64,000 nt of DNA, from contig CM066296.1 of assembly GCA_033816765.1 (NCBI GenBank), forward strand, positions 2,046,001 to 2,110,000. The letters run 5' to 3'. This document shows, one piece after another, positions 50,530 through 62,296 of this stretch. Each line of letters opens with the position of its first letter. Within the stretch, counting starts at the first letter, position 1. The DNA comes from Nothopassalora personata. Its lineage: Eukaryota; Ascomycota; Dothideomycetes; Mycosphaerellales; Mycosphaerellaceae. Below the pieces are notes generated by a model. It was not told the origin of the DNA. It ran no database searches and saw only the letters and a list, made by a program, of their open reading frames with translations. The position numbers and the translations under genes are program-made.

Positions 50530-50683
50530 TAAAACAAGCCCTATTCGATCTTAGACGCTTCGCCAAGGCTCGCTGCTGCGGAATCACCCGATTGGCTGAA
50601 CGGTGCTGAACCGTGCTAACCCGTGATGATCGGAGCTAAACGGTGCCGAGCCGAGAAAGAAGCGACTGAGCTTGCTGAGGTAA
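50530..50683 (-). repeat. Right terminal and subterminal inverted repeat of the large transposon
   Basis: It ends CTGAGCTTGCTGAGGTAA and contains tandem GGCTGAACGGTGCTGAACCG, then TGCTAACCCG, and CGGAGCTAAACGGTGC. Its reverse complement aligns with the left end over the terminal 18 bp and several subterminal blocks. RIP signature is weak here. Confidence 0.8.
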
Positions 50684-50691
50684 GTCGCATG
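50684..50691. repeat. 8-bp target-site duplication GTCGCATG, right copy
   Basis: Follows the terminus CTGAGGTAA and exactly matches 21820-21827. Confidence 0.85.
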
Positions 50692-53084
50692 CGCGCTTTG
50701 CTAAGCGAACAGTCGTGACATGCCACTTCTCACCTGATCACAAATGTTGTGCAACATCGCTTTAGAAACCTCGCGTAGAGTGGATCGCTGTGGACCGCTG
50801 CGTATGCAATGCGAGTAGCGACTTCTTCTTCGCCAGATACAAGAAGTCCGTCTCCATGTCAGTAGTTGCACAGGCGAACGATTTTTCTTTCTGAAGTTTT
50901 GATCGATAGGGCTCCGCTATGGCTCAGCTCTCTTTGTTCTTTTCCCCTCGATCTTCACAATCACCGAGCAGGCCGCGCGGAGGCCCCGGTTTCCTGAAAT
51001 GTGGTTGTAAGACGACCTATGAGGTCTATGCAGCGGATCCGCTAACGACCAAGCACAAAATTCACCGCTGCAGGGCGAACGCCTTTCGACGTAGCTGTGT
51101 TTTCGTGAGAGGCTTGTCGAAGGCTGCAAAAGTTCCCATTCACAACAGCCACACACCCTGGAAGCTCCCTCGATCATGAGCAGCGAAGCATACATTCCGG
51201 ATGACGTCGTCCTTTGGGGTGTTGCAGGATGTGCCATCTTGGCTGTTGGCACCAGTGGATCTGTGTATGCCGGAGAATCAAGCTTATCTGGCCGTTCAGA
51301 ACGGATGCACATCATCATGCTCGAACACGGTGTGGCGGCAACATGCTGGAAATGATGGAGATTACTGCGAAAGGCCATACGCAGGTTCATCGTGGATAGA
51401 GTACAGAACCGTCCTGGGGAAGACCTCGTACTTGGTGGCGAGCCAGCGGTTACCCAGGCGGATTACGACTTGGCTTGAAGCAAGACGGCTCCTCTAATAG
51501 GTTTTGCAACTTGGAGACACAATTTCCGCTCGGCGTTGTTGGCAGAAGACCCTCCACCCTTCAAGACATTGGGTGACGTGCTTTTGCCGATGTGGCACGA
51601 TTTGCATTGCCCAGAAGAAAAATCGTCGGCCTGCCTAAAGGAGTCAGTAGTGATCACATCAACGTGCGGCGTGGTGTCGAGCTTCGGATCTGCTCAAACT
51701 CAGCAGCATTCTTCTGCCTGATTAGGGTGACACAGGAGCTCCCTGCATCATGAGGCACGCCCAGGGCTTGGAAGTGCCTGCAGCGGCGGTGGCTTGCACA
51801 AGAGTTGCGGGCTTCCGCACCGGACTCGTCCGTGGCAATCAAGATCGGGGCGTTGGATGATTTTCAGGGAAAGAAAGCTTGGGAACTCAGAGCAGACGAC
51901 ACTTCAAAGAATCGACAAACCGATGCATTCGCTCTCCGGACGGCGGGCTGAGGGGGGAGGCATTCAGAACGGAGCATAGAATACCCAAGTGCAGCCTCCA
52001 GCGGCGATGTTGTTTGCACTCCTTGTGGTGGGTCACGGTCGTCGCCATCGACACAGACGCTGTGCACACGTGCTCATCTCCAGCTTCTTATCGGATTGCG
52101 GCCTGCATTGATTTTCGATGCCACGGGAGGCGCGCGGCTCCCGCAGGCTGGCGGTTCGGCGTGCAGGGAGGCTTGCAGGAGCCGCCCGACTGCGAGAGGT
52201 GCGACCGAGCGACAAGCGCGGGTGCCAAGATTCCGCCCAGCTGCCCAGCCCGCTCCCCGTCCTCTCTCACTTCATCCTGGACGTCTGTGTCACCATCGCA
52301 CAGACGTCCACCGATCTCAACGTCCCGACCGCTCAGCCACAAGGCTGGGCGTGGAATTGAGCCATTATCACACCTCTCAGCATTAGCGTTCGTGGCAAGT
52401 CTGGTCCTGGGTGTGGGGATGATTACCGGCGCAAAGGGCCACTTTGAGACCCCGACCTCTCGGTTTGGCATGACCGCCATGTATCAGCAAGAACTGACGA
52501 GTCTACGCAGGAGCAAGCCACACACCGTTCAGCGATACAGAGCTTCTAGCTATGGGGAAGAACGCAATCGTCGAGTGTGCGTTTCTTGGCGGATGACAGA
52601 TTCGTCGCTCAACGTATCACCTCGACAGTGGCAGGCTTGGCTGGGGGCGATTAGCATCTCCCGTCGTGAGCCCCCTCCCCCCGAGCATGACACAGCACAG
52701 TTTGCTCCTGCCGACGTCTCACTTCATATCTTGGCGACCCACTGCGTGCGCAGGCAAATGCTAACACGGTGTCCGGCCGTCGATGCCAGCTGCGCAATTC
52801 TAGGTTCAGTGACCATCTATGTACTGCCTGCCACTGGGGTAGTGCTACCCGTCTTATCTGGGGGTTGTCGTTAGGCTTTACACCGAGTGGGTCTCTCTGT
52901 ACTGACAGAGACGATTGTGAATGACGCCCGTTGCTGCTTCGATACCCCAATCTTGGTACTGGGGTTGTATAAACTGCCTCATGGCCCACGCGTAGGTTTG
53001 TGACCTTCATTGTCCCGCACATCACTTTCCTCTTGAGTCCTGACCCGCCACTTCTGGGGTCCAATCATCGTTCATTTTCACATC
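50692..53084. other. Gene-poor intergenic region
   Basis: Normal composition, no RIP. A long plus-strand frame at 51879-52874 is compositionally random, with overlapping frames on the other strand and no domain. No gene is supported. The last few hundred bases are the presumptive promoter of the MFS gene. Confidence 0.5.
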
Positions 53085-54780
53085 ATGGCCGACAGGACGC
53101 TACGACAGGAAAGAAGCAATTCCTCCTTTGATGACTCCAATTCTAGCTCGGAGAAGTCATTCTCTCGCGCTCCAAGCAAAGCAGGCATCGGTGAGCTTGA
53201 ACAAGTCGACAGGCGGACCGGCACAATCTCCTTCGACCAGAGAGGCCGAAATGGTCTCCCCTCACGATCCACCAGCAGCGGTACGAGATGTAACAAGGAG
53301 ATAGAAACCCCCAATGGACCAGTACGCCGTGAAGATGCATTGGCCGCTCTCTCGACAGCGACCCCGAACGCCGCTGCCCAGGAACCAAAGTGGCCGTCGG
53401 GATGGAGACCATGGCTTTGTCTGTTAGGTGGATTCCTTCTCATGTTCAACTCGTGGGGCGTCGTCAACACCTACGGTACTTATGCGAGGTACTACAAGAG
53501 TACATTGCTACCGGGACGTGATCTTTTGCTCTTCAATCTGATCGGTTCAACGCAATCTTTCGGCGTGCTTGCGCTCTCGGCAGTCACTGGACGATTTCTG
53601 GACGCTGGCTATCGTCGAGAGCTCATCATCACAGGTACTATCCTCGTTGCGGCCGGCTCTTTCGGACTCTGTGGAGCCAGCGGAGACGAGCAGAATTCAG
53701 GAAATTACGGCTTGATCTGGCTCACACAAGGCTTCATCACCAGCCTGGGAATGGCCTGCTTCTTCGTCACATCTTCCCAAGGTATGTTCAGTACTATGTA
53801 TTGATATCAGATCGACTCGGCTAACGTTCGCTGTAGTTGTTGCGACATGGTTCAAGGCGAAGAAGAGTCTCGCAATCGGTACGGTCGCGAGTGGTGCCAG
53901 TATTGCCGGTGTTGTATACCCAGTCATGACGAAGTATCTCATCGACGCCCTTGGATTTCAACGAGCTGCCGCATGCGTAGCAGCAGCCATCACAGCGACT
54001 TCCGGCCTAGCGATAGTTATCGCCGTTCCCAACCCGGCTCATCAAATTCGCAAGCCCGAGAAGTGGACGGTCGACATCTTCTGGGACAGACATGCCTTTA
54101 GGCAGAACAAGTCATACCTCTGGTTCGTGGCATCGATCTCGATCCTCTTCTTCGGGTTTTACGCTGTATTCTTCAACCTCGAAGAGTGGGCACAGGACGC
54201 TGGTTTCGGCAAAGTGCAGAATGTCAATGTCGGTGTGAACGAAGGTTTGCCAGCCAAGAAGGTTGGAGGGCAGATCGAGACAATGTGGATGCTGGCTGCG
54301 ATGAATGGTGCCTCCACCATCGGTCGTATTGGTGGTGCATACATGGCCGACAAAGTCGGTGCGCTAAACGTTCACGTTACCGTAACGACCATCGCAGCAG
54401 TTCTCATCCTCGCCCTGTGGACTACAGCGACCAAGCTCGCTGCAGCTATGGCTTTTGTCGTCATCTTCGGTGTCTTCTCAGGAACCGTCATCGGCATGCC
54501 TCCAGCATCTGTTGCGTATATCCTAGGCCCTAATGGACAGTCGAAGCTTGGTCAGTGGACCGGAATGATGTACTCTTGCGCTGCAGTCTCAGCCTTGACC
54601 GGCCCAGTCATCGCTGGGCACTTGATTACAAAGTACAAAACCTACCTCACAGTGCAGCTGTGGTCAGGTATCTGCCTAGCACTCAGTGCTGCCTGCATGG
54701 GAGCCGCCATCTGGTGCAGAGAGAGGACCAAGAAGGCAGAGCGACTCGCAAACCACGAGAAGGCAACCCCATCTGTCTGA
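53085..54780 (+). CDS. MFS transporter, monocarboxylate-permease-like
   Basis: Two exons, 53085-53781 and 53837-54780, with a 55-bp intron (GTATGT...CTGTAG) encode 546 aa. A 105-residue Ser/Arg-rich cytosolic N-terminus precedes GWRPWLCLLGGFLLMFNSWG, then VVNTYGTYARYY, the TM1 signature of the fungal MCT-like (Mch-type) family. TM segments continue through SFGVLALSAVTGRFLDAGYR, GFITSLGMACFFVTSSQ, VVATWFKAKKSLAIG (typical loop after TM4) and NGASTIGRIGGAYMADKVG in the second half. It probably moves a small organic anion across the plasma membrane; the substrate cannot be told. No cluster partners nearby. Confidence 0.87.
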
Positions 54781-57700
54781 TCACGTCTCACACCAAACAT
54801 GTTATTGCGGTCTCTGCATTTGTTGTCGTTGGTTGGCGAGGAGTCTGGGAAAGATCATAGAAAGATGTTATCAGAGATGGCCCATCCTACGTATCTTGGA
54901 CGCAGGTTTCCGGAGTGGACTCGCATCGCAACGGCGTTCACGCTTTGGGTATGAGTACGGAGGTCACGACATTAGTGCAGCATCAATGCAGGCATAGCGA
55001 TAAAGGTGCTCGATATCGATGAGATGCTACTGTCCAGTGACCATACAACAGTCTGTTCGCTAAGAGAACGATCGACCGATAATAACACTGAGCACTTCAC
55101 TGCATCCATTGTTTTGATTGAGCTGCATCACTGATGATTCGAGACTCTGCTCCGACGGCCGCGTGTTGCAGACCTCTTCTGCCACCACTGTAGTGTCACA
55201 ATATCCGTCACGCACGTGCAAGACCGGTGTCGCGTACTGGCTTGAAAGCGGACGGTCTCTTCCCCTGCTGCCAAGAGTTCTATAGCCACCACCGTTACAT
55301 CCCACAGTCAATGCCGAGCACCACTCTCGACAAAATGTCCCTCACGCTCCACCATCCGTCGGCACACCGCCAGCGATATGCTCTCGGGCGTCAGTTGAAA
55401 CAGCAAGGTTCCGCCGGAAGCTCACTTATCTGACGCTCACAGTAGTGCCTCATGCACACATGCATTCCCAAGAGGGAGGTTCCAAGACGCAGATCTCATG
55501 CAGTGCGAGCCTGGGGCCGGGACTTTCCCTCGAGATCATCACATCGATGACAAAGGAGCTGTGCCAAGCATAGAGCCACTAACGTCGCCTGTTTTGCCCA
55601 CAACACCATTCTGTGTGTTATTGCCACGGGCGATTTTAATACAGAACATGCACTGTGCATGTCGATGATGACGGTGCACACAAGCATGCCGTGCATTGCC
55701 AAGCCGAAGGAGCACTAGAGTATACCCCAAAATCCCTAGCTTGCAGCAGATGGTGGCTGAACTCTGTGGAAGTACAACTTCCACCGGTACTGCACAGGAG
55801 CTCGATCGCTGTTCCTACTGGTTAGTCTACCAACCAAGCCCGTGGCCTGTACCCATACTGTCTTTGCGTGCTACAGGGCGATCCCGCTGAGCAGCATTGG
55901 CGGTGCACCCGGCAGGGAGGAATTACAAGAAAGGAGAGAGCAGCACAATCTTGGCGGACGTGGGGGAGGGCGGAGTTTGATGGGTTCGGTGCAGTCTTGA
56001 CGTGGATAAGTTTAGATTCGGGACCATCTACTTTCTTTCTGCTTGCGGACTTCATTAATGTGTCATCAACGAGCCGCGATCATGCTGGCTTCCGCTCCGC
56101 GTGCTTCCCATCAGAAACCACGATGCTGGCTAGACATGTCAGGCGCGGTAGCATGGCTATCGCACGTGTCTACAGAACACTGGAAAGATCAACTCGCAAC
56201 AGTGGGGCTTGCCAACTGCTTGGCGTGGTCGCCGATTGCGTACCACAGTGTCTTCGCCCGATAGTGCTCTGGGAGGTTGCTTGCACTGCACCTCGACCTC
56301 AAGTATGTACCAGACATTGGCTGGATGGTTGCGGCGACCGAACGTAATGTGGCATGGCAACTTCCGCAATCTCGGACTACTGCGGCTCGCTTCTCCGGAC
56401 AGTCAACAATGTTGCTCGACGGCCCTCAGTATCAGTCCGAAGCCTTTTGGATAGATACCCGATACAATGCTCGGCCTCGAGAGCAGTTACACGGATACCA
56501 GCGCGACCGCGGTGGGAACAGCCGGCATCTGGATGTATTCGATGTGCGCTTCCAACTCAGTACTCACCCAACTCAGTCCTTACAACTGCACAGCTCCAGA
56601 ATGTCCGTCGCGGTCGACCACCTGTATTCCGACTGCTTCGCTGCTTCCAACATCGCCAAGATGACCAAGACTCAGCCGACCGGGTACCGTGTGAGCAACG
56701 TCTACGGGCAGCTCCAATTCTTAGTCATTGTTTCAAAATTGATTAACTCTCTAACACTCCGAAATGCGCTTGCCCGCCCGGCAAAGGCTAATAGCATCCA
56801 TGTTTCCTTTAGCCGCAGCAAACTTCGGCGAGTATCTCGTAGGAGGCTGGGGTGGGTATTCCCCATTTGACTGCAATTGATCAATTAGTCAGAATATGAG
56901 CTGCCCATAGACTTTTGTCGATCGTCAACCTATAAGCAAGCCAAGCAGCCTTGCCAATGATATGTACCGTTCTCACAACTCTTCAATTCGAGCGGATGAA
57001 TGGCTCGAGTGTATCAGCATGATATCTAATCGGTGGTTTCGTACCAATGTACGAGGATGTCTCGGCGATGGTCGAGTGAAGCTGGGCAGATCATCAGGAT
57101 GCGGCGGCATCATTCCACCATAGTCGTGGATACACGGCGAAGGCTGTTAGCCGTCAGTAAGCGGTGGTGGAAAAACAATCGCAGCCCAAGCCGAGAGACT
57201 ATTACAACCGTAGACATACTTAATCAATCCCATGTTCCTAAGCTTTACCTTTTTTGTGAAACTTGTAGGTATCATTTCCTCCCTATCTTTTTGACTATCT
57301 TCTTATATACACGGGTCTATATGCGTAGAGGACGTAACTGTAAAAAGGTAGCGATGTACTTTACAAACAAGGGAGGCTGTACGAGGTAGTATACGCTTAG
57401 GAGTAAATCCATTCTTCTTAATTCGAACTAGCTAGAGGGGATAGGTAATAATAAATTATGCCCAGGGTTGTAATTGCATTACCATCATGGCCACAGGCGT
57501 CCACCACCGGGGTCGGCTGGCTCCCTGGTCAGCGCTGTGATACTCCCTAGGGTATGCTACCTCACATCAACAGATAACCGTGAAGATCCATTCCCGTCTC
57601 TACGGATACGCGACGAGCATTCTTTTCACCGGCCTTCAATGCTCGATTCATTCATCATGAGTATTCCAAAAAATTCACAGGTTGGCGGCATCACAAGCAG

Positions 57701-60069
57701 AGACACCTGTCAAAAAGTGGATAAGCCAGCCAAGGCGTTACGACTGAGACGCCCAGGAGCCAGGAGGCTACTGCTGCTTCAGCAGCAGCCTAATGCCATT
57801 GCAAGGCTTGTACCCACTTGTTTTCAGGCCGCGTTGCGAGCGAAGCTGTCGGCGCTCTACGGTCTACATTTCGACAGGCAATCTATCACGGAGTATCGTT
57901 GCCGGAACATACTCGGTCGGCTACTCGACGCAACATCGATGGCTCATTAGAGTCCAAAATGTGACATTCGCGTTACGACGGTTGTCTTCTGGTGCCACAT
58001 CTGGACTCTATTGGAGCCCGGTTCGACAAGTTCACAGCACACCACGCGCAGCACGCCAGCGCTCAATTCGATGGTCAATAGGCATCTATTTTCTGTCTTT
58101 CTGGGACAGTGCGACCGGCCACGACCGAACGTAGCCGAGAATTGCCTGCTCACGATACACGTTCCACGGGCATCGTTCCCAAGAAACGTGCCGTGATCCG
58201 CGGGACTTATAGTGCTTCTCGGCGTATGAGTTTGGCAATGGGTGTGTAATTGCATCATGTCGCGATCATGATAGGTATACGTCCGCGATTAGCGCAATCG
58301 ACGGATGGTCGGAGAATTACTCGCGGCCACCAGGACCGCTAGGAATTCTGAAATCAGGCAGCAGCGTAACTGGGTTGCCGATGAACTCGATGGAAGATGG
58401 CCGACCCTCTTCGCGCTTTTAGTCCCGTTGTGGTTAACAAGTCATTGCGGCGTAATAATTGTCCTTGATATGTTCAGAGGTGAGAAACGCCTGGGGAATA
58501 GTTTGATGTCGACCATTGGTAGTATGAGTCGAAACGTCACGACCTGACTCTGGCACGTTGATGGAGCATCAAAGCTTTCATTCGACAGTCGACCCATCGA
58601 CTTGGGCTGCGCCTGTTGCGAAATGATTAACGTGCCAATGGTACATGAATTTAGTCATTCTAAGACATTGCTCGTACAGTCGTACGCAGATCTGGGCCTC
58701 AATGGAGACGTCCATCGGGGTAGAAGGGTCCCATTACCGAGGGATAGCACAGCAATGAGATGACAGGGCGGCCAAGGTCTGTGCGAAGATTCCGACTCTC
58801 GACAAACTTCGGACAATGGCTGACAAGAGACGTCCATATGCAGTCCAAATTCCCAGTCCAGCATGTATGATTTCGGGATAGTGGCGAGGAGCTGGGGTGA
58901 TGACTTCAACGCGCAGCGTCTGAACGAACCTATGGGCTCTTGGGTGCGGATACGAGGTTAGAATGCTTCAAGGTGTGCAAAGCCGCATCTTGTCAGTATA
59001 CCATGCGGTGCATTCTCTGCGCGAGCGTTGCCGTGGGTGCTTCCTACTCTTCGTATAAGCGAGGATCCATGGTCGACGATCATCCATCAGCGTATGTCAA
59101 TGGTGAACTATGCTCTTCTACTCTGTTCCTCCCGCAGCCATACGTGATTTCTTCTCGCGGACATTCTCGATCATAAACGCAAGACGGCCCTGGTTGCGGA
59201 ATCTGTCATTATTATCCTGCCGCGATACGTAGCAGACGACAGAGCCTAGCTGAAAGGCTTCCAGCTCTGCATGGAAAGTCTGCTCGAGTCTACCACAGTA
59301 CTACTTGCCGCGACCTGCGCCCAGCTACGCAACGCCATGACGCGAAACTTTATGGAAATCTGGCTGGACAGACGCTTACAATCGACGTCGTGTGCAAGGT
59401 GTGGATATCCCTCGCCATATCAGGACACATCAACGTTACACAAACAATGGACCAACCAGAATTTCTGGTGGATTGTCACACGTAGACTGTGCCTCAAAGT
59501 GAAGAACAAGGACAAGAATTTCGTACATACAAAATGCATCGTACTTTTCAAATCTCTTCGTCTACTATACACAATACAACAATATCGCAAAGCCCAACGA
59601 AGCGCCGCTGGGCACATTCTTAGCAACAATTTGGAGGTTACTGTTCGACAACGAAGACAGCCAGTCGAGGTAGTGGGACCAGAAACAAGCGCCGAAGGTG
59701 ACTGCACAAGCGAGCACCGACTCGACGACGAGTGACTCGACCGATACTGCAATACTCGAGTCGTCTCTTCGAGACCCATACAACGACGTTATCTTGTGAA
59801 GAAGGTCGGCTTCAAGCTACGCAAAGACGACGCCTTGACGAAGTTTGATAAGTGTGTTGCCATGAGAACTCAAGCCTTCTCTATCATGGTACAACTCCGC
59901 AAGCGTATGCACTGCCACACGGAAAGAAACGACCTCGAATGCAAGCTCGATGTGGCAGGGTTCGACGAGCTCTTTGGTGGTCTCAGGGCGAGGACGGAGC
60001 AGAAGGACCCAAAGGCCTCTGCAAAGAGACTGGGTCGGGTGCATAAGACTCCCAACGTCAAATCCAAGG
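54781..60069. other. Long gene-poor region
   Basis: About 5.3 kb with only short overlapping frames (for example 56277-56870, 57474-57950, 59271-59735, 59796-60308), none showing a domain or reliable splice pattern. A small AT-rich, TpA-rich patch (about 57165-57450) looks like a RIP-mutated repeat scrap. Decayed genes or non-coding transcripts cannot be excluded. Confidence 0.45.
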
Positions 60070-60390
60070 TCATGGACCGGGGCGGATGCTGTCTCGAATA
60101 TGCTGGACGCAGTCCTCCTACCTGCCGCGCTGCATCTGGCGAACCGAAAACGTCCCCTCTCGCCGGCGATAGAGGAATACTGTGCTCAGGATGTGCTCGT
60201 GCCGCCGATGCTGTACGAATACTATATGGAGCACTGCCACTACGACCAGGAGCGTCAGTAGATGGTCGAGCCAGAGGGTCAGAATCGCGTGTGTCGGCCC
60301 TGGGATGATATGCTTGCGCCACAGAGTACGTGGAAGCATGCGTACGTGGAGAAGGTATCGAAGCATAGGAAGGACAGTGTCGTGGAAGCG
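60070..60390 (+). pseudogene. Possible remnant of a DnaQ-like 3'-5' exonuclease gene
   Basis: The reading LLPAALHLANRKRPLSPAIE, then EYCAQDVLVPPMLYEYYMEH, resembles the C-terminal ExoIII block (YCxxDV with the catalytic Asp) of fungal 3'-5' exonuclease proteins. After a TAG (about 60261) the frame goes on as MVEPEGQNRVCRPWDDMLAP, also plausible for that family. Upstream ExoI and ExoII motifs were not found. Weak evidence. Confidence 0.3.
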
Positions 60391-60829
60391 TAGATGTTGG
60401 AGCGCCTGCACGAGACCAGCATGTGGAACAGCAGGAGCAGAATCAGACAGTAGGAAATAGTACCTGACCTTATCACGATAGCGTACATCCCAAACGGGAT
60501 ATCGATAAAATAGCGCCTCCGAAACAACAGCACTTCTCTTAGTCCTCACCCAACGTGATGCGTCTCACTACACCCTCCCGGACTAACCATACACCCACTA
60601 TCCACCGCCTCTGCCTAACTCTCCTCCGTCTTCACAGACCTCATACTAATCTTCGGCCCCAACTTCTGCCCCCCACCTCGCCTCGCCGAGAACCTATGAG
60701 GCAGACTCGGCCTCCTCCCAACCACGCTCGCAGACCTTGCGATCACGACTTTCGGCTCCCATTTCTGCTCTTCGTAGCCGTGGGGCCGGCGGGACCAGTA
60801 TTGCTCTACGAAGTAGTCTGGGAAGATGG
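60391..60829. other. Intergenic or lost 3' end of DUF7587 gene
   Basis: Pyrimidine-rich sequence. The minus-strand frame expected downstream of the DUF7587 gene without the 50-bp duplication would run to about 60698. No other feature seen. Confidence 0.4.
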
Positions 60830-60929
60830 GCAGTCAGCAGGAAGGATAGACTAAGAGGGAGAACGGAGAGCGCACCGAAGCAGTCAGCAGGAAGGATAGA
60901 CTAAGAGGGAGAACGGAGAGCGCACCGAA
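60830..60929. repeat. Perfect 50-bp tandem duplication
   Basis: Two identical 50-bp units (60830-60879 and 60880-60929, starting GCAGTCAGCAGGAAGGATAG). They lie inside the 3' coding part of the DUF7587-like gene. Because 50 is not a multiple of three, the duplication shifts the frame. Confidence 0.95.
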
Positions 60930-61532
60930 TTCAATCTGATCCCTCGTTCTGGTCTCGTGGATAGATTTGACGGGGATGTGATGTAGGCAGAGGTATATGC
61001 CATCGCCCTGCTGTGCAGTGCCCACGGGTCTAATTCCGAACGACTCGATCAACGTGCTGAGCTTGAAGACCTGGACGCTTCGCGGGAGGCGGAAATTATC
61101 GATTGTGATCGACTTGATCTCGCCCGACTTTTTCAAGGCGAAGCCTTCGGCTGCTTCGCGCTCCGAGAAGAGGGATATGTAGGGTGTTTTGTGGTTTCTG
61201 TTCCAAGTGGAGAAGTCTACGACTGACTGACGAAACGCTGCGATGTCGTCTTCGGACATGGGATCGGGGTCTGAGGCGTAGAGTCCTCCATCAGTGAGAG
61301 TGGTATGGCAGGAGGGGTACTGCACGCGGTAGAGGTATTGCGGCAGCTGTTTGGGGTCGCATTGGAGCTTGCCCATGGACAGGCTGTCAAGGGCAGTCTC
61401 GTCGTGAAGTCGATATTCCATGTGGGCTTGCTTCTTGGTGCCTTGGAGAACCTCCTGAGGTAGCTGTCACGGCATCTCCTGCTCGAGGATGAACTGTAGC
61501 TCTTGGCGTCGTGTTTCAGACATGGTTCCCAT
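60834..61532 (-). pseudogene. DUF7587-like protein gene, disrupted
   Basis: From ATG 61532 the reading is MGTMSETRRQELQFILEQEM, an in-frame TGA (61469-61467), then QLPQEVLQGTKKQAHMEYRL and the family-like core PQYLYRVQYPSCHTTLTDGG, FRQSVVDFSTWNRNHKTPYI, SLFSEREAAEGFALKKSGEI. The YRVQ/P...S and PYISLFSERE motifs match what I recall of fungal DUF7587 proteins of unknown role. Two lesions, the TGA and the 50-bp duplication, truncate it. A same-strand overlapping frame upstream (61500-61690) has three CxxC pairs (CDRC, CYAC, CPVC) and might be a genuine zinc-binding exon of this gene. Confidence 0.5.
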
Positions 61533-61894
61533 CGCGAACACACAGGGCAGCTTCCGTGGTCGACCACTTTGGAAATGCTGGGCTGGATCTGGGTTTGACA
61601 GGCATAACAAGCTCCCCAGGTCTGCTTGAAATAGCGATCGTGCAGAACACGCGGTATAACGTGGCATCTGTCACATACCCCGGGAGATCCTGGCCTACTC
61701 TCGACATCGGTAATTAAGCCGAAACCTCGGATGATCATCGCCGAAATTGTCTCCATCATCTCTGCGCGTCCACCCGTCTTATGTTCGCCCACCCGTCTTA
61801 TACCCATCCCCCCGTCTTATATTCGTCCACCCGTCTTATACCCAGACCTTTCCCGCAATACATATTGTAACTCGCCACAATGCCTACAACATTA

Positions 61895-62296
61895 CCTAGT
61901 CCAATCATCATCGTACAACAGACAGAGCGTTTGTAGTGTCCGCCCCTTGCAGTTCGAGATCCAGGCTAGGGTGACGGGTTACGTGACGTATGCGCCCATG
62001 ACGATGAGGTAGATGGCGAAGTATTGGACGCTGGTGGTGACATGATTTTGGCGTAGGAGGATGATGTATCCGATTGTAATCGTAAGGCAGCCGACCAGAG
62101 CGAAAGCGCATCGATGGCGAAGGCAAATGGTGAGCCAGGCTGTCAGAACGCAGAACGCAGCGGCGACGACGAAGATTGGAATAGAGAGGTATTGCGAAAC
62201 GCTAGCCAGACCTCTTGCGCGCGTAAAGCACAGTCGCACGACAGGCACACGCCCAGTAAATTTAGTGGGCATTCGTCGAATATTGACCTCCGTCAC
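61895..62296 (-). pseudogene. C-terminal fragment of an ACS-family MFS transporter
   Basis: The reading LSIPIFVVAAAFCVLTAWLT, then ICLRHRCAFALVGCLTITIG, YIILLRQNH, YFAIYLIVMGAYVT, then a TAA at 61981-61979 and continuation PVTLAWISNCKG, matches the TM7-TM10 region of allantoate/nicotinate permease-type (anion:cation symporter) transporters. The TAA sits where Gln is expected. No start or N-terminal half was found, so this is a relic. Confidence 0.6.

Larger units (their letters stand above)
21828..50683 (+). mobile_element. Large DNA transposon with TIRs, DUF6589-like transposase and RecQ-like helicase (RIP-dead, host to nested LTR elements)
   Basis: The termini are inverted: left TTACCTCAGTAAACTCAG and right (reverse complement) TTACCTCAGCAAGCTCAG, 16 of 18 identical. 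A perfect 8-bp GTCGCATG duplication flanks them. Further in, the two ends share inverted subterminal blocks (left 21920-22010, right 50530-50625: GCACGGTT..GCACCGTT.AGCCAAT, then GCAGCGAG...GTCTAAGA, then AAT.GGGCT.GTTT). The interior is RIP-mutated and carries a DUF6589-like gene (+), an unknown gene (-) and a RecQ-type helicase gene (-). Five younger LTR insertions (A, B, C and two solo LTRs) account for about 17.5 kb with their duplications, leaving an original element near 11.4 kb. An 8-bp duplication is known for hAT and some other DDE superfamilies; the assignment of this one is open. Confidence 0.85.

Noticed and set aside
51879..52874. 331-codon plus-strand ORF
   Set aside because: No domain, random composition, many overlapping frames on both strands; no promoter or splice support.
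56277..56870. 197-codon plus-strand ORF
   Set aside because: No recognisable motif; similar length frames overlap it.
59271..59735. 154-codon ORF
   Set aside because: No domain, and minus-strand frames overlap; not supported as a gene.
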